Of a stretch of DNA of 64,000 bases, positions 26,301 to 39,200 are shown piece after piece. A model generated the notes under the pieces. That model saw only the letters and a program-made list of their open reading frames with translations, ran no database searches and was not told the DNA's origin. Within the stretch, counting starts at the first letter, position 1; every line of letters begins with the position of its first letter. The stretch is taken from assembly GCA_032718475.1 (NCBI GenBank), contig JAUCBJ010003564.1, positions 1-64,000 on the forward strand, in the 5' to 3' direction. The position numbers and the translations under genes are program-made. This DNA is from Nemertoderma westbladi (lineage: Eukaryota; Xenacoelomorpha; Nemertodermatida; Nemertodermatidae).

Positions 26301-26492
26301 TAAAAGGATAATATCAAATTCCATAAAATAACTTAAAACATCGGGGTTCAAATATTTTTCCTTTAAACCGTCACAATTCCAAGTTAAAAATCTCAAATTT
26401 CCAGTTTGCTTGTGGCTGCCTAAAAAATCGGGGCGAAACGATCTACCACGACCCCATCCCTGTAAACTACCCGTTCCTTGGCATCGATACAT
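23310..26492 (-). CDS. LINE ORF2: apurinic endonuclease + reverse transcriptase + CCHC-like knuckle
   Basis: A 1,060-residue open frame counted from the ATG at 26492; the frame is also open upstream into the array to 26567, adding 25 satellite residues. It would nick target DNA and copy the element's RNA by target-primed reverse transcription. The endonuclease is at residues 33-275: LRFLTWNCDG with Asn39, LLQETK with Glu66, LLGDFNSRIG at 164-173, ELDRVIV at 241-247 and SNHIPI at 267-272. The reverse transcriptase is at about 455-745: AAGPDGVSPGLF at 477-488, FVDFSTAYDRV at 601-611, GVLQGSPGSCRLF at 654-666 and the catalytic LLLMDDSVILA at 692-702. Near the C terminus CKCGSIQTEIHVIRDC has a CxC...H...C zinc-knuckle-like pattern. 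No stops or frameshifts interrupt it, so the copy is young or its protein is under selection. No RNase H domain is evident. The Met in LMDD, where YADD is more common, is notable; both catalytic Asp are intact. Confidence 0.92.
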   Translation of the reverse strand: MYRCQGTGSLQGWGRGRSFRPDFLGSHKQTGNLRFLTWNCDGLKEKYLNPDVLSYFMEFDIILLQETKCGFKFSVPGFNIIHNPCLKNSSRGGVAVLIRLHINVLSFSVTTPDIIWFILSSLPKAEFGCIYIPPSDSRYYNPFSWADIQSHVLDSNNEKSVVLLGDFNSRIGTLLSNPLSGAFDPLTCYRTPDDKVVNVHGKRLVQLLSDCDLLNVSYGTFYDIQFSGGLTFKRKDSLISELDRVIVSKKIVGRVTEFGVSDRSLPSNHIPIILVLNSVRELSASELLMRSVDLGRYACMNRPSQANSLCVRPVRQSRINVGEFLHNLNGRTSELTSSLDSFDLDTPDTFVRIIYDAAKSATLKSNSLSSLNSGSQNTADVWASLAQNRDSKSVWARINWKGGLESSTSAMLSPTSSPTDIEFAEHFQKLLTPTNEFPSQPEDHIDTSSCPYIPLLDSPITLDEVRESVNETKANKAAGPDGVSPGLFKFLPIQWLVFLVHIFNSIFLSGCALPSWSQSRLVAVFKRGARELCLNYRGISIMNSIAKLYDSILSKRVSRWASPDVEQAGAQAGRCCEEQILTLNLLIDYARESKKKLFLVFVDFSTAYDRVKRSKLFSLLKRMGCGGVMLRALQGLYTGTTSIIGSSIIQSVLGVLQGSPGSCRLFTLYINPLLHRLKCLGEDGFLMCLHALLLMDDSVILATTRERCIQKLEILVEFCHDYNMAINQTKTKFIVINGSSLDKEEFLISSVWDCSSLSVKNCTSYIYLGSCIPQAGGINRSVVLQSKEKAKHVSKYHSFLNKNQDSPLWVKLMILDAAVNAAIFYSCECWIGANFSPVASQYFSMLKGAANVRHQTCHDILLLELGRPSPKAVILNRQWKFLQKISSNPERHSPVIFALGLVRQAGTTMGRAVDSILNNPESCSLNFYSDKLRNDVLISTSTRRVIYTQMNPDFTTLPCYLSREALAERKRVALTRFRLMSTHLAVETGRWSRIPPDNRRCKCGSIQTEIHVIRDCPLLDELRSAHPSLNFNSFTTFFDSNRLEECGSFLVRCLNTLEII

Positions 26493-29400
26493 CGATCCCA
26501 CATACATACCCCTAGACTCGATCCACCAGCTGTTGTTCCTGTTGTTCCCTCCCCGTTCGACCCACATCCATACCCCTAGACTCGATCCACCAGCTGTGGT
26601 TCCCTCCCCGTTCGACCCACATACATACCCCTAGACTACTAGATCCACCAGCTGTAGTTCCTGTTGTTCCCTCCCCGTTCGACCCACATACATACCCCTA
26701 CACTCGATCCACCAGCTGTTGTTCCCTGCCCGCTCGACCCACATACATACCCCTAGACTCGATCCACCAGCTGTTGTTCCCTCCCCGTTTGTCCCACATA
26801 CATACCCCTAGACCCGATCCACCAGCTGTTGTTCCCTCCCCGTTCGACCCACATACATACCCCTAGACTCGATCCACCAGCTGTAGTTCCTGTTGTTCCC
26901 TCCCCGTTCGACCCACATACATACCCCTACACTCGATCCACCAGCTGTTGTTCCTGTTGTTCCCTCCCCGTTCGACCCACATACATACCCCTAGACTCGA
27001 TCCACCAGCTGTTGTTCCCTCCCCGTTTGTCCCACATACATACCCCTAGACTCGATCCACCAGCTGTTGTTCCCTCCCCGTTTGTCCCACATACATACCC
27101 CTAGACTCGATCCACCAGCTGTGGTTCCCTCCCCGTTCGACCCATATACATACCCCTAGACTCGATCCACCAGCTGTTGTTCCCTCCCCGTTTGTCCCAC
27201 ATACATACCCCTAGACTCGATCCACCAGCTGTTGTTCCCTCCCCGTTTGTCCCACATACATACCCCTAGACCCGATCCACCAGCTGTTGTTCCCTCCCCG
27301 TTCAACCCACATACATACCCCTAGACCCGATCCACCAGCTGTTGTTCCTGTTGTTCCCTCCCCGTTCGACCCACATACATACCCCTAGACCCGATCCACC
27401 AGCTGTTGTTCCCTCCCCGTTTGTCCCACATACATACCCCTAGACTCGATCCACCAGCTGTTGTTCCCTCCCCGTTTGTCCCACATACATACCCCTAGAC
27501 TCGATCCACCAGCTGTTGTTCCTGTTGTTCCCTCGCCGTTCGACCCACATACATACCCCTAGACTCGATCCACCAGCTGTTGTTCCCTCCCCGTTTGTCC
27601 CACATACATACCCCTAGACTCGATCCACCAGCTGTTGTTCCCTCCCCGTTTGTCCCACATACATACCCCTAGACTCGATCCACCAGCTGTTGTTCCCTCC
27701 CCGTTTGTCCCACATACATACCCCTAGACCCGATCCACCAGCTGTTGTTCCCTCCCCGTTCGACCCACATACATACCCCTAGACTCGATCCACCAGCTGT
27801 AGTTCCTGTTGTTCCCTCCCCGTTCGACCCACATACATACCCCTACACTCGATCCACCAGCTGTTGTTCCTGTTGTTCCCTCCCCGTTCGACCCACATAC
27901 ATACCCCTAGACCCGATCCACCAGCTGTTGTTCCCTCCCCGTTCGACCCACATACATACCCCAAGACTCGATCCACCAGCTGTTGTTCCCTCCCCGTTTG
28001 TCCCACATACATACCCCTAGACCCGATCCACCAGCTGTTGTTCCCTCCCCGTTCGACCCACATACATACCCCTAGACTCGATCCACCAGCTGTAGTTCCT
28101 GTTGTTCCCTCCCCGTTCGACCCACATACATACCCCTAGACTCGATCCACCAGCTGTAGTTCCTGTTGTTCCCTCCCCGTTCGACCCACATACATACCCC
28201 TACACTCGATCCACCAGCTGTTGTTCCCTGCCCGCTCGACCCACATACATACCCCTAGACTCGATCCACCAGCTGTTGTTCCCTCCCCGTTCGACCCACA
28301 TACATACCCCTAGACTAGATCCACCAGCTGTAGTCCCTGTTGTTCCTTCCCCGTTCAACCCACATACATACCCCTAGACTCGATCCACCAGCTGTTGTTC
28401 CCTCCCCGTTTGTCCCACATACATACCCCTAGACTCTATCCACCAGCTGTAGTCCCTGTTGTTCCTTCCCCGTTCAACCCACATACATACCCCTAGACTC
28501 GATCCACCAGCTGTTGTTCCCTCCCCGTTTGTCCCACATACATACCCCTAGACTCGATCCACCAGCTGTTGTTCCCTCCCCGTTTGTCCCACATACATAC
28601 CCCTAGACTCGATCCACCAGCTGTTGTTCCCTGCCCGCTCGACCCACATACATACCCCTAGACTCGATCCACCAGCTGTTGTTCCCTCCCCGTTCGACCC
28701 ACATACATACCCCTAGACTCTATCCACCAGCTGTAGTCCCTGTTGTTCCCTCCCCGTTCGACCCACATACATACCCCTAGACTCGATCCACCAGCTGTTG
28801 TTCCCTCCCCGTTCGACCCACATACATACCCCTAGACCCGATCCACCAGCTGTTGTTCCCTCCCCGTTCAACCCACATACATACCCCTAGACTCGATCCA
28901 CCAGCTGTTGTTCCCTGCCCGCTCGACCCACATACATACCCCTAGACTCGATCCACCAGCTGTGGTTCCCTCCCCGTTCGACCCACATACATACCCCTAG
29001 ACTAGATCCACCAGCTGTTGTTCCTTCCCCGTTCAACCCACATACATACCCCTAGACTCGATCCACCAGCTGTTGTTCCCTCCCCGTTTGTCCCACATAC
29101 ATACCCCTAGACTCTATCCACCAGCTGTTGTTCCCTCCCCGTTCAACCCACATACATACCCCTAGACGTGATCCACCAACTGTTGTTCCCTCCCCGTTCG
29201 ACCCACATACATACCCCTAGACCCGATCCACCAGCTGTTGTTCCCTCCCCGTTCGACCCGCATACATACCCCTAGACTCGATCCACCAGATGTTGTTCCT
29301 GTTGTTACCTCCCCGTTCGACCCACATACATACCCCTAGACTAGATCCACCAGCTGTTGTTCCCTCCCCGTTCGACCCACATACATACCCTTAGACCCGA

Positions 29401-32400
29401 TCCACCAGCTGTTGTTCCCTCCCCGTTCGACCCACATACATACCCCTAGACCCGATCCACCAGCTGTTGTTCCTGTTGTTCCCTCCCCGTTCGACCCACA
29501 TACATACCCCTAGACTAGATCCACCAGCTGTGGTTCCCTCCCCGTTTGTCCCACATACATACCCCTAGACTAGATCCACCAGCTGTTGTTCCCTCCCCGT
29601 TCGACCCACATACATACCCCTAGACTCGATCCACCAGCTGTTGTTCCCTCCCCGTTCGACCCACATACATACCCCTAGACCCGATCCACCAGCTGTTGTT
29701 CCCTCCCCGTTCGACCCACATACATACCCCTAGACCCGATCCACCAGCTGTTGTTCCTGTTGTTCCCTCCCCGTTCGACCCACATACATACCCCTAGACT
29801 AGATCCACCAGCTGTGGTTCCCTCCCCGTTTGTCCCACATACATACCCCTAGACTAGATACACCAGTTGTGGTTCCCTCACCGTTCGACCCACATACATA
29901 CCCCTAGACCCGATCCACCAGCTGTTGTTCCCTCCCCGTTTGTCCCAGATACATACCCCTAGACTCGATCCACCAGCTGTGGTTCCCTCCCCGTTCGACC
30001 CACATACATACCCCTAGACCCGATCCACCAGCTGTTGTTCCTGTTGTTCCCTCCCCGTTCGACCCACATACATACCCCTAGACTCGATCCACCAGCTGTG
30101 GTCCCTGTTGTTTCCTCCCCGTTCGACCCACATACATACCCCTAGACTCGATCCACCAGCTGTTGTTCCCTCCCCGTTTGTCCCACATACATACCCCAAG
30201 ACCCGATCCACCAGCTGTTGTTCCCTCCCCGTTCGACCCACATACATACCCCTAGACCCGATCCACCAGCTGTTGTTCCTGTTGTTCCCTCCCCGTTCGA
30301 CCCACATACATACCCCTAGACTAGATCCACCAGCTGTGGTTCCCTCCCCGTTTGTCCCACATACATACCCCTAGACTCGATCCACCAGCTGCGGTTCCCT
30401 CACCGTTCGACCCACATACATACCCCTAGACTCGATCCACCAGCTGTGGCTCCCTCCCCGTTCGACCCACATACATACCCCTAGACTAGATCCACCAGCT
30501 GTGGTTCCCTCCCCGTTCGACCCACATACATACCCCTAGACTACTAGATCCACCAGCTGTAGTTCCTGTTGTTCCCTCCCCGTTCGACCCACATACATAC
30601 CCCTAGACTAGATCCACCAGCTGTGGTTCCCTCCCCGTTCGACCCACATACATACCCCTAGACTAGATCCACCAGCTGTGGTTCCCTCCCCGTTCGACCC
30701 ACATACATACCCCTAGACTACTAGATCCACCAGCTGTAGTTCCTGTTGTTCCCTCCCCGTTCAACCCACATACATACCCCAAGACTCGATCCACCAGCTG
30801 ATGTTCCCTCCCCGTTCGTCCCACATACATACCCCTAGACTCGATCCACCAGCTGTTGTTCCCTCCCCGTTCGACCCACATACATACCCCTAGACTAGAT
30901 CCACCAGCTGTGGTTCCCTCCCCGTTCGACCCACATACATACCCCTAGACTACTAGATCCACCAGCTGTAGTTCCTGTTGTTCCCTCCCCGTTCAACCCA
31001 CATACATACCCCAAGACTCGATCCACCAGCTGATGTTCCCTCCCCGTTCGTCCCACATACATACCCCTAGACTCGATCCACCAGCTGTTGTTCCCTCCCC
31101 GTTCAACCCACATACATACCCCAAGACTCGATCCACCAGCTGATGTTCCCTCCCCGTTCGTCCCACATACATACCCCTAGACTCGATCCACCAGCTGTTG
31201 TTCCCTCCCCGTTCAACCCACATACATACCCCAAGACTCGATCCACCAGCTGATGTTCCCTCCCCGTTCAACCCACATACATACCCCTAGACTCGATCCA
31301 CCAGCTGTTGTTCCCTCCCCGTTCGACCCACATACATACCCCTAGACTCGATCCACCAGCTGTTGTTCCCTCCCCGTTCAACCCACATACATACCCCTAG
31401 ACTCGATCCACCAGCTGTTGTTCCCTCCCCGTTCGACCCACATACATACCCCTAGACTCGATCCACCAGCTGTTGTTCCCTCCCCGTTCGACCCACATAC
31501 ATACCCCTAGACTAGATCCACCAGCTGTGGTTCCCTCCCCGTTCGACCCACATACATACCCCTAGACTAGATCCACCAACTGTTGTTCCCTCCCCGTTCG
31601 ACCCACATACATACCCCTAGACCCGATCCACCAGCTGTGGCTCCCTCCCCGTTTGTCCCACATACATACCCCTAGACTCGATCCACCAGCTGTTGTTCCC
31701 TCCCCGTTCGACCCACATACATACCCCTAGACTCGATCCACCAGCTGTGGTTCCCTCACCGTTCGACCCACATACATACCCCTAGACCCGATCCACCAGC
31801 TGTTGTTCCCTCCCCGTTCGACCCACATACATACCCCTAGACTCGATCCACCAGCTGTTGTTCCCTCCCCGTTCGACCCACATACATACCCCTAGACCCG
31901 ATCCACCAGCTGTGGCTCCCTCCCCGTTTGTCCCACATACATACCCCTAGACTAGATCCACCAGCTGTGGCTCCCTCCCCGTTCGACCCACATACATACC
32001 CCTAGACCCGATCCACCAGCTGTGGCTCCCTCCCCGTTTGTCCCACATACATACCCCTAGACTAGATACACCAGTTGTGGTTCCCTCACCGTTCGACCCA
32101 CATACATACCCCTAGACCCGATCCACCAGCTGTTGTTCCCTCCCCGTTCGACCCACATACATACCCCTAGACCCGATCCACCAGCTGTTGTTCCCTCCCC
32201 GTTCGACCCACATACATACCCCTAGACTCGATCCACCAGCTGTTGTTCCCTCCCCGTTCGACCCACATACATACCCCTAGACTAGATCCACCAGCTGTAG
32301 TCCCTGTTGTTCCTTCCCCGTTCAACCCACATACATACCCCTAGACTCGATCCACCAGCTGTTGTTCCCTCCCCGTTCGACCCACATACATACCCCTAGA

Positions 32401-32839
32401 CCCGATCCACCAGCTGTTGTTCCCTCCCCGTTCGTCCCACATACATACCCCTAGACTCGATCCACCAGCTGTTGTTCCCTCCCCGTTCGACCCACATACA
32501 TACCACTAGACTCGATCCACCAGCTGTTGTTCCCTCCCCGTTCGACCCACATACATACCCCTAGACTCGATCCACCAGCTGTTGTTCCCTCCCCGTTCGA
32601 CCCACATACATACCCCTAGACTCGATCCACCAGCTGTTGTTCCCTCCCCGTTCGACCCACATACATACCCCTAGACTCGATCCACCAGCTGTTGTTCCCT
32701 CCCCGTTCGACCCACATACATACCACTAGACTCGATCCACCAGCTGTTGTTCCCTCCCCGTTCGACCCACATACATACCCCTAGACTCGATCCACCAGCT
32801 GTTGTTCCCTCCCCGTTCGACCCACATACATACCACTAG

Positions 32840-33540
32840 ACTCGATCCACCAGGTGTTGTTCCCTCCCCGTTCGACCCACATACATACCACTAGACTCGA
32901 TCCACCAGCTGTTGTTCCCTCCCCGTTCGACCCACATACATACCCCTAGACTAGATCCACCAGCTGTTGTTCCCTCCCCGTTTGTCCCACATACATACCC
33001 CTAGACTCGATCCACCAGCTGTTGTTCCCTCCCCGTTCAACCCACATACATACCCCTAGATTAGATCCACCAGCTGTAGTCCCTGTTGTTCCTTCCCCGT
33101 TCAACCCACATACATACCCCTAGACTAGATCCACCAGCTGTGGCTCCCTCCCTGTTCGACCCACATCCATACCCCTAGACTCTATCCACCAGCTGTTGTT
33201 CCCTCCCCGTTCAACCCACATACATACCCCTAGACTCGATCCACCAGCTGTTGTTCCCTCCCCGTTCGACCCACATACATACCCCTAGACTCTATCCACC
33301 AGCTGTTGTTCCCTCCCCGTTCGACCCACATACATACCACTAGACTCGATCCACCAGCTGTTGTTCCCTCCCCGTTCGACCCACATACATACCCCTAGAC
33401 TCGATCCACCAGCTGTTGTTCCCTCCCCGTTCGACCCACATACATACCACTAGACTCGATCCACCAGGTGTTGTTCCCTCCCCGTTCGACCCACATACAT
33501 ACCACTAGACTCGATCCACCAGCTGTTGTTCCCTCCCCGT
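32840..33540 (+). repeat. 614-bp, 11-unit higher-order repeat
   Basis: The rare CAGGTGTTG variant, flanked by ACCACTAGACTCG units, occurs at 32851 and 33465, an offset of 614 bp (11 units, one of them 64 bp). Confidence 0.65.
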
Positions 33541-33708
33541 TCGACCCACATACATACCCCTAGACTAGATCCACCAGCTGTTGTTCCCTCCCCGTTTGTC
33601 CCACATACATACCCCTAGACTCGATCCACCAGCTGTTGTTCCCTCCCCGTTCAACCCACATACATACCCCTAGACCCGATCCACCAGCTGTGGTTCCCTC
33701 CCCGTTCG

Positions 33709-35800
33709 ACCCACATACATACCCCTAGACTAGATCCACCAGCTGTTGTTTCCTCCTCGTTCGACCCACATACATACCCCTAGACTAGATCCACCAGCTG
33801 TTGTTTCCTCCTCGTTCGACCCACATACATACCCCTAGACTAGATCCACCAGCTGTTGTTTCCTCCTCGTTCGACCCACATACATACCCCTAGACTAGAT
33901 CCACCAGCTGTTGTTTCCTCCTCGTTCGACCCACATACATACCCCTAGACTAGATCCACCAGCTGTTGTTTCCTCCTCGTTCGACCCACATACATACCCC
34001 TAGATTAGATCCACCAGCTGTAGTCCCTGTTGTTCCTTCCCCGTTCAACCCACATACATACCCCTAGACTCGATCCACCAGCTGTGGTTCCCTCCCCGTT
34101 CGACCCACATACATACCCCTAGACTAGATCCACCAGCTGTTGTTCCCTCCCCGTTCGACCCACATACATACCCCTAGACCCGATCCACCAGCTGTTGTTC
34201 CCTCCCCGTTCGACCCACATACATACCCCTAGACTCGATCCACCAGCTGTGGTTCCCTCCCCGTTCGACCCACATACATACCCCTAGACCCGATCCACCA
34301 GCTGTTGTTCCCTCCCCGTTCGACCCACATACATACCCCTAGACTCGATCCACCAGCTGTGGTTCCCTCCCCGTTCGACCCACATACATACCCCAAGACT
34401 CTATCCACCAGCTGTTGTTCCCTCCCCGTTCAACCCACATACATACCCCTAGACTAGATCCACCAGCTGTTGTTCCCTCCCCGTTTGTCCCACATACATA
34501 CCCCAAGACTCTATCCACCAGCTGTTGTTCCCTCCCCGTTCAACCCACATACATACCCCTAGACCCGATCCACCAGCTGTTGTTCCCTCCCCGTTCGACC
34601 CACATACATACCCCTAGACTCGATCCACCAGCTGTTGTTCCCTCCCCGTTTGTCCCACATACATACCCCTAGACTCTATCCACCAGCTGTTGTTCCCTCC
34701 CCGTTCGACCCACATACATACCCCTAGACTAGATCCACCAGCTGTTGTTCCCTCCCCGTTCGACCCACATACATACCCCTAGACTAGATCCACCAGCTGT
34801 TGTTCCCTCCCCGTTTGTCCCACATACATACCCCTAGACTCGATCCACCAGCTGTTGTTCCCTCCCCGTTCAACCCACATACATACCCCTAGACCCGATC
34901 CACCAGCTGTGGTTCCCTCCCCGTTCGACCCACATACATACCCCTAGACTAGATCCACCAGCTGTTGTTTCCTCCTCGTTCGACCCACATACATACCCCT
35001 AGACTAGATCCACCAGCTGTTGTTTCCTCCTCGTTCGACCCACATACATACCCCTAGACTAGATCCACCAGCTGTTGTTTCCTCCTCGTTCGACCCACAT
35101 ACATACCCCTAGACTAGATCCACCAGCTGTTGTTTCCTCCTCGTTCGACCCACATACATACCCCTAGACTAGATCCACCAGCTGTTGTTTCCTCCTCGTT
35201 CGACCCACATACATACCCCTAGATTAGATCCACCAGCTGTAGTCCCTGTTGTTCCTTCCCCGTTCAACCCACATACATACCCCTAGACTCGATTCACCAG
35301 CTGTGGTTCCCTCCCCGTTCGACCCACATACATACCCCTAGACTAGATCCACCAGCTGTTGTTCCCTCCCCGTTCGACCCACATACATACCCCTAGACCC
35401 GATCCACCAGCTGTTGTTCCCTCCCCGTTCGACCCACATACATACCCCTAGACTCGATCCACCAGCTGTGGTTCCCTCCCCGTTCGACCCACATACATAC
35501 CCCAAGACTCTATCCACCAGCTGTTGTTCCCTCCCCGTTCAACCCACATACATACCCCTAGACTAGATCCACCAGCTGTTGTTCCCTCCCCGTTTGTCCC
35601 ACATACATACCCCAAGACTCTATCCACCAGCTGTTGTTCCCTCCCCGTTCAACCCACATACATACCCCTAGACCCGATCCACCAGCTGTTGTTCCCTCCC
35701 CGTTCGACCCACATACATACCCCTAGACTCGATCCACCAGCTGTTGTTCCCTCCCCGTTTGTCCCACATACATACCCCTAGACTCTATCCACCAGCTGTT
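33709..35800 (+). repeat. 1.1-1.2-kb higher-order duplication with runs of identical units
   Basis: Five consecutive CTAGATCC units with TTTCCTCCTCG (about 33730-34000) followed by a TAGATTAGATCC marker (34001) recur at about 34955-35220 (marker at 35220), offset 1,219 bp. Downstream, 34415-34672 recurs at 35524-35781 with offset 1,109 bp, so the second copy lacks two units. Confidence 0.75.
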
Positions 35801-36669
35801 GTTCCCTCCCCGTTCAACCCACATACATACCCCTAGACTAGATCCACCAGCTGTGGTTCCCTCCCCGTTCGACCCACATACATACCCCTAGACTAGATCC
35901 ACCAGCTGTTGTTCCCTCCCCGTTTGTCCCACATACATACCCCTAGACTCTATCCACCAGCTGTTGTTCCCTCCCCGTTCAACCCACATACATACCCCTA
36001 GACTAGATCCACCAGCTGTTGTTTCCTCCCCGTTCGTCCCACATACATACCCCTAGACTCGATCCACCAGCTGTGGTTCCCTCACCGTTCGACCCACATA
36101 CATACCCCTAGACTCGATCCACCAGCTGTTGTTCCCTCCTCGTTCGACCCACATACATACCCCTAGACTCGATCCACCAGCTGTGGTTCCCTCCCCGTTC
36201 GACCCACATACATACCCCTAGACTCTATCCACCAGCTGTTGTTCCCTCCCCGTTTGTCCCACATACATACCCCTAGACTCGATCCACCAGCTGTTGTTCC
36301 CTCCCCGTTCAACCCACATACATACCCCTAGACCCGATCCACCAGCTGTTGTTCCCTCCCCGTTCGACCCACATACATACCCCTAGACCCGATCCACCAG
36401 CTGTTGTTCCCTCCCCGTTCGACCCACATACATACCCCTAGACCCGATCCACCAGCTGTTGTTCCCTCCCCGTTCGACCCACATACATACCCCTAGACCC
36501 GATCCACCAGCTGTGGTTCCCTCCCCGTTCGACCCACATACATACCCCTAGACTCGATCCACCAGCTGTTGTTCCTGTTGTTCCCTCCCCGTTCGACCCA
36601 CATACATACCCCTAGACTCTATCCACCAGCTGTTGTTCCCTCCCCGTTTGTCCCACATACATACCCCTA

Positions 36670-37140
36670 GACTAGATCCACCAGCTGTAGTCCCTGTTGT
36701 TCCTTCCCCGTTCAACCCACATACATACCCCTAGACTAGATCCACCAACTGTTGTTCCCTCCCCGTTCGTCCCACATACATACCCCTAGACTAGATCCAC
36801 CAGCTGTTGTTCCCTCCCCGTTTGTCCCACATACATACCCCTAGACTAGATCCACCAGCTGTAGTCCCTGTTGTTCCTTCCCCGTTCAACCCACATACAT
36901 ACCCCTAGACTCTATCCACCAACTGTTGTTCCCTCCCCGTTCGTCCCACATACATACCCCTAGACTAGATCCACCAGCTGTTGTTCCCTCCCCGTTTGTC
37001 CCACATACATACCCCTAGACTAGATCCACCAGCTGTAGTCCCTGTTGTTCCTTCCCCGTTCAACCCACATACATACCCCTAGACTCTATCCACCAACTGT
37101 TGTTCCCTCCCCGTTCGTCCCACATACATACCCCTAGACT
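36670..37140 (+). repeat. 174-bp trimeric higher-order repeat
   Basis: Three consecutive trimers: a GTAGTCCCTGTTGTTCC 64-bp unit, then a CCAACTG unit with TTCGTC, then a unit with TTTGTC (55+55+64 = 174 bp). The TCTATCC/CTAGATCC variant at the trimer junction differs between copies. Confidence 0.7.
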
Positions 37141-37689
37141 CGATCCACCAGCTGTTGTTCCCTCCTCGTTCGACCCACATACATACCCCTAGACTCTATC
37201 CACCAGCTGTTGTTCCCTCCCCGTTTGTCCCACATACATACCCCTAGACTCGATCCACCAGCTGTTGTTCCCTCCTCGTTCGACCCACATACATACCCCT
37301 AGACTCTATCCACCAGCTGTTGTTCCCTCCCCGTTTGTCCCACATACATACCCCAAGACTCGATCCACCAGCTGTGGTTCCCTCCCCGTTCGACCCACAT
37401 ACATACCCCTAGACTCGATCCACCAGCTGTAGTCCCTGTTGTTCCCTCCCCGTTCAACCCACATACATACCCCTAGACTCGATTCACCAGCTGTTGTTCC
37501 CTCCCCGTTTGTCCCACATACATACCCCTAGACCCGATCCACCAGCTGTTGTTCCCTCCCCGTTCGACCCACATACATACCCCTAGACTCGATCCACCAG
37601 CTGTGGTTCCCTCCCCGTTCGACCCACATACATACCCCTAGACTAGATCCACCAGCTGTTGTTCCCTCCCCGTTCGACCCACATACATA

Positions 37690-39200
37690 CCCCTAGACTA
37701 GATCCACCAGCTGTAGTCCCTGTTGTTCCCTCCCCGTTCGACCCACATACATACCCCTAGACTAGATCCACCAGCTGTGGTTCCCTCCCCGTTCGACCCA
37801 CATACATACCCCTAGACCCGATCCACCAGCTGTTGTTCCCTCCCCGTTCGACCCACATACATACCCCTAGACTCGATCCACCAGCTGTGGTTCCCTCCCC
37901 GTTCGACCCACATACATACCCCTAGACTCGATCCACCAGCTGTGGTTCCCTCCCCGTTCGACCCACATACATACCCCTAGACTCGATCCACCAGCTGTGG
38001 TTCCCTCCCCGTTCGACCCACATACATACCCCTAGACTAGATCCACCAGCTGTTGTTCCCTCCCCGTTCGACCCACATACATACCCCTAGACTAGATCCA
38101 CCAGCTGTAGTCCCTGTTGTTCCCTCCCCGTTCGACCCACATACATACCCCTAGACTAGATCCACCAGCTGTTGTTCCCTCCCCGTTCGACCCACATACA
38201 TACCCCTAGACTCGATCCACCAGCTGTTGTTCCCTCCCCGTTCGACCCACATACATACCCCTAGACCCGATCCACCAGCTGTTGTTCCCTCCCCGTTCGA
38301 CCCACATACATACCCCTAGACTCGATCCACCAGCTGTGGTTCCCTCCCCGTTCGACCCACATACATACCCCTAGACTAGATCCACCAGCTGTGGTTCCCT
38401 CCCCGTTCGACCCACATACATACCCCTAGACTCGATCCACCAGCTGTGGTTCCCTCCCCGTTCGACCCACATACATACCCCTAGACTAGATCCACCAGCT
38501 GTTGTTCCCTCCCCGTTCGACCCACATACATACCCCTAGACTAGATCCACCAGCTGTAGTCCCTGTTGTTCCCTCCCCGTTCGACCCACATACATACCCC
38601 TAGACTCGATCCACCAGCTGTTGTTCCCTCCCCGTTCGACCCACATACATACCCCTAGACTCGATCCACCAGCTGTTGTTCCCTCCCCGTTCGACCCACA
38701 TACATACCCCTAGACCCGATCCACCAGCTGTTGTTCCCTCCCCGTTCGACCCACATACATACCCCTAGACTCGATCCACCAGCTGTGGTTCCCTCCCCGT
38801 TCGACCCACATACATACCCCTAGACTAGATCCACCAGCTGTGGTTCCCTCCCCGTTCGACCCACATACATACCCCTAGACTCGATCCACCAGCTGTGGTT
38901 CCCTCCCCGTTCGACCCACATACATACCCCTAGACTAGATCCACCAGCTGTTGTTCCCTCCCCGTTCGACCCACATACATACCCCTAGACTAGATCCACC
39001 AGCTGTAGTCCCTGTTGTTCCCTCCCCGTTCGACCCACATACATACCCCTAGACTCGATCCACCAGCTGTTGTTCCCTCCCCGTTCGACCCACATACATA
39101 CCCCTAGACTCGATCCACCAGCTGTTGTTCCCTCCCCGTTCGACCCACATACATACCCCTAGACTAGATACACCAGTTGTGGTTCCCTCACCGTTCGACC
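37690..39200 (+). repeat. About 449-bp, 8-unit higher-order repeat
   Basis: The marker GTAGTCCCTGTTG occurs at 37713, 38107, 38556 and 39005, giving spacings of 394, 449 and 449 bp (seven, eight and eight units, each with one 64-bp unit). The runs of GTGGTT units between markers keep the same order. Confidence 0.75.

Larger units (their letters stand above)
22950..26496 (-). mobile_element. APE-type non-LTR (LINE) retrotransposon nested in the 55-bp array
   Basis: A 3,547-bp non-repetitive segment breaks a 55-bp unit between TTCGACCCA (ending at 22949) and CCCACATACATACC (from 26497), leaving a CCCA shared by both flanks as a very short target duplication or microhomology. It reads on the minus strand, the same direction as the host gene. 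One long ORF (23310-26492) encodes endonuclease and reverse transcriptase. The 3' UTR of about 360 bp ends in an AATAAT-type low-complexity tail next to an AATAAA (22974-22969). There is no ORF1, and the 5' end lies only a few bases before the ORF2 start, so the copy is either 5'-truncated or from a single-ORF lineage. I cannot assign a clade with confidence. Confidence 0.9.

Noticed and set aside
25515-26331. Plus-strand frames of 77-113 codons opposite the LINE
   Set aside because: Shadows of the ORF2 coding strand without any recognisable motif.
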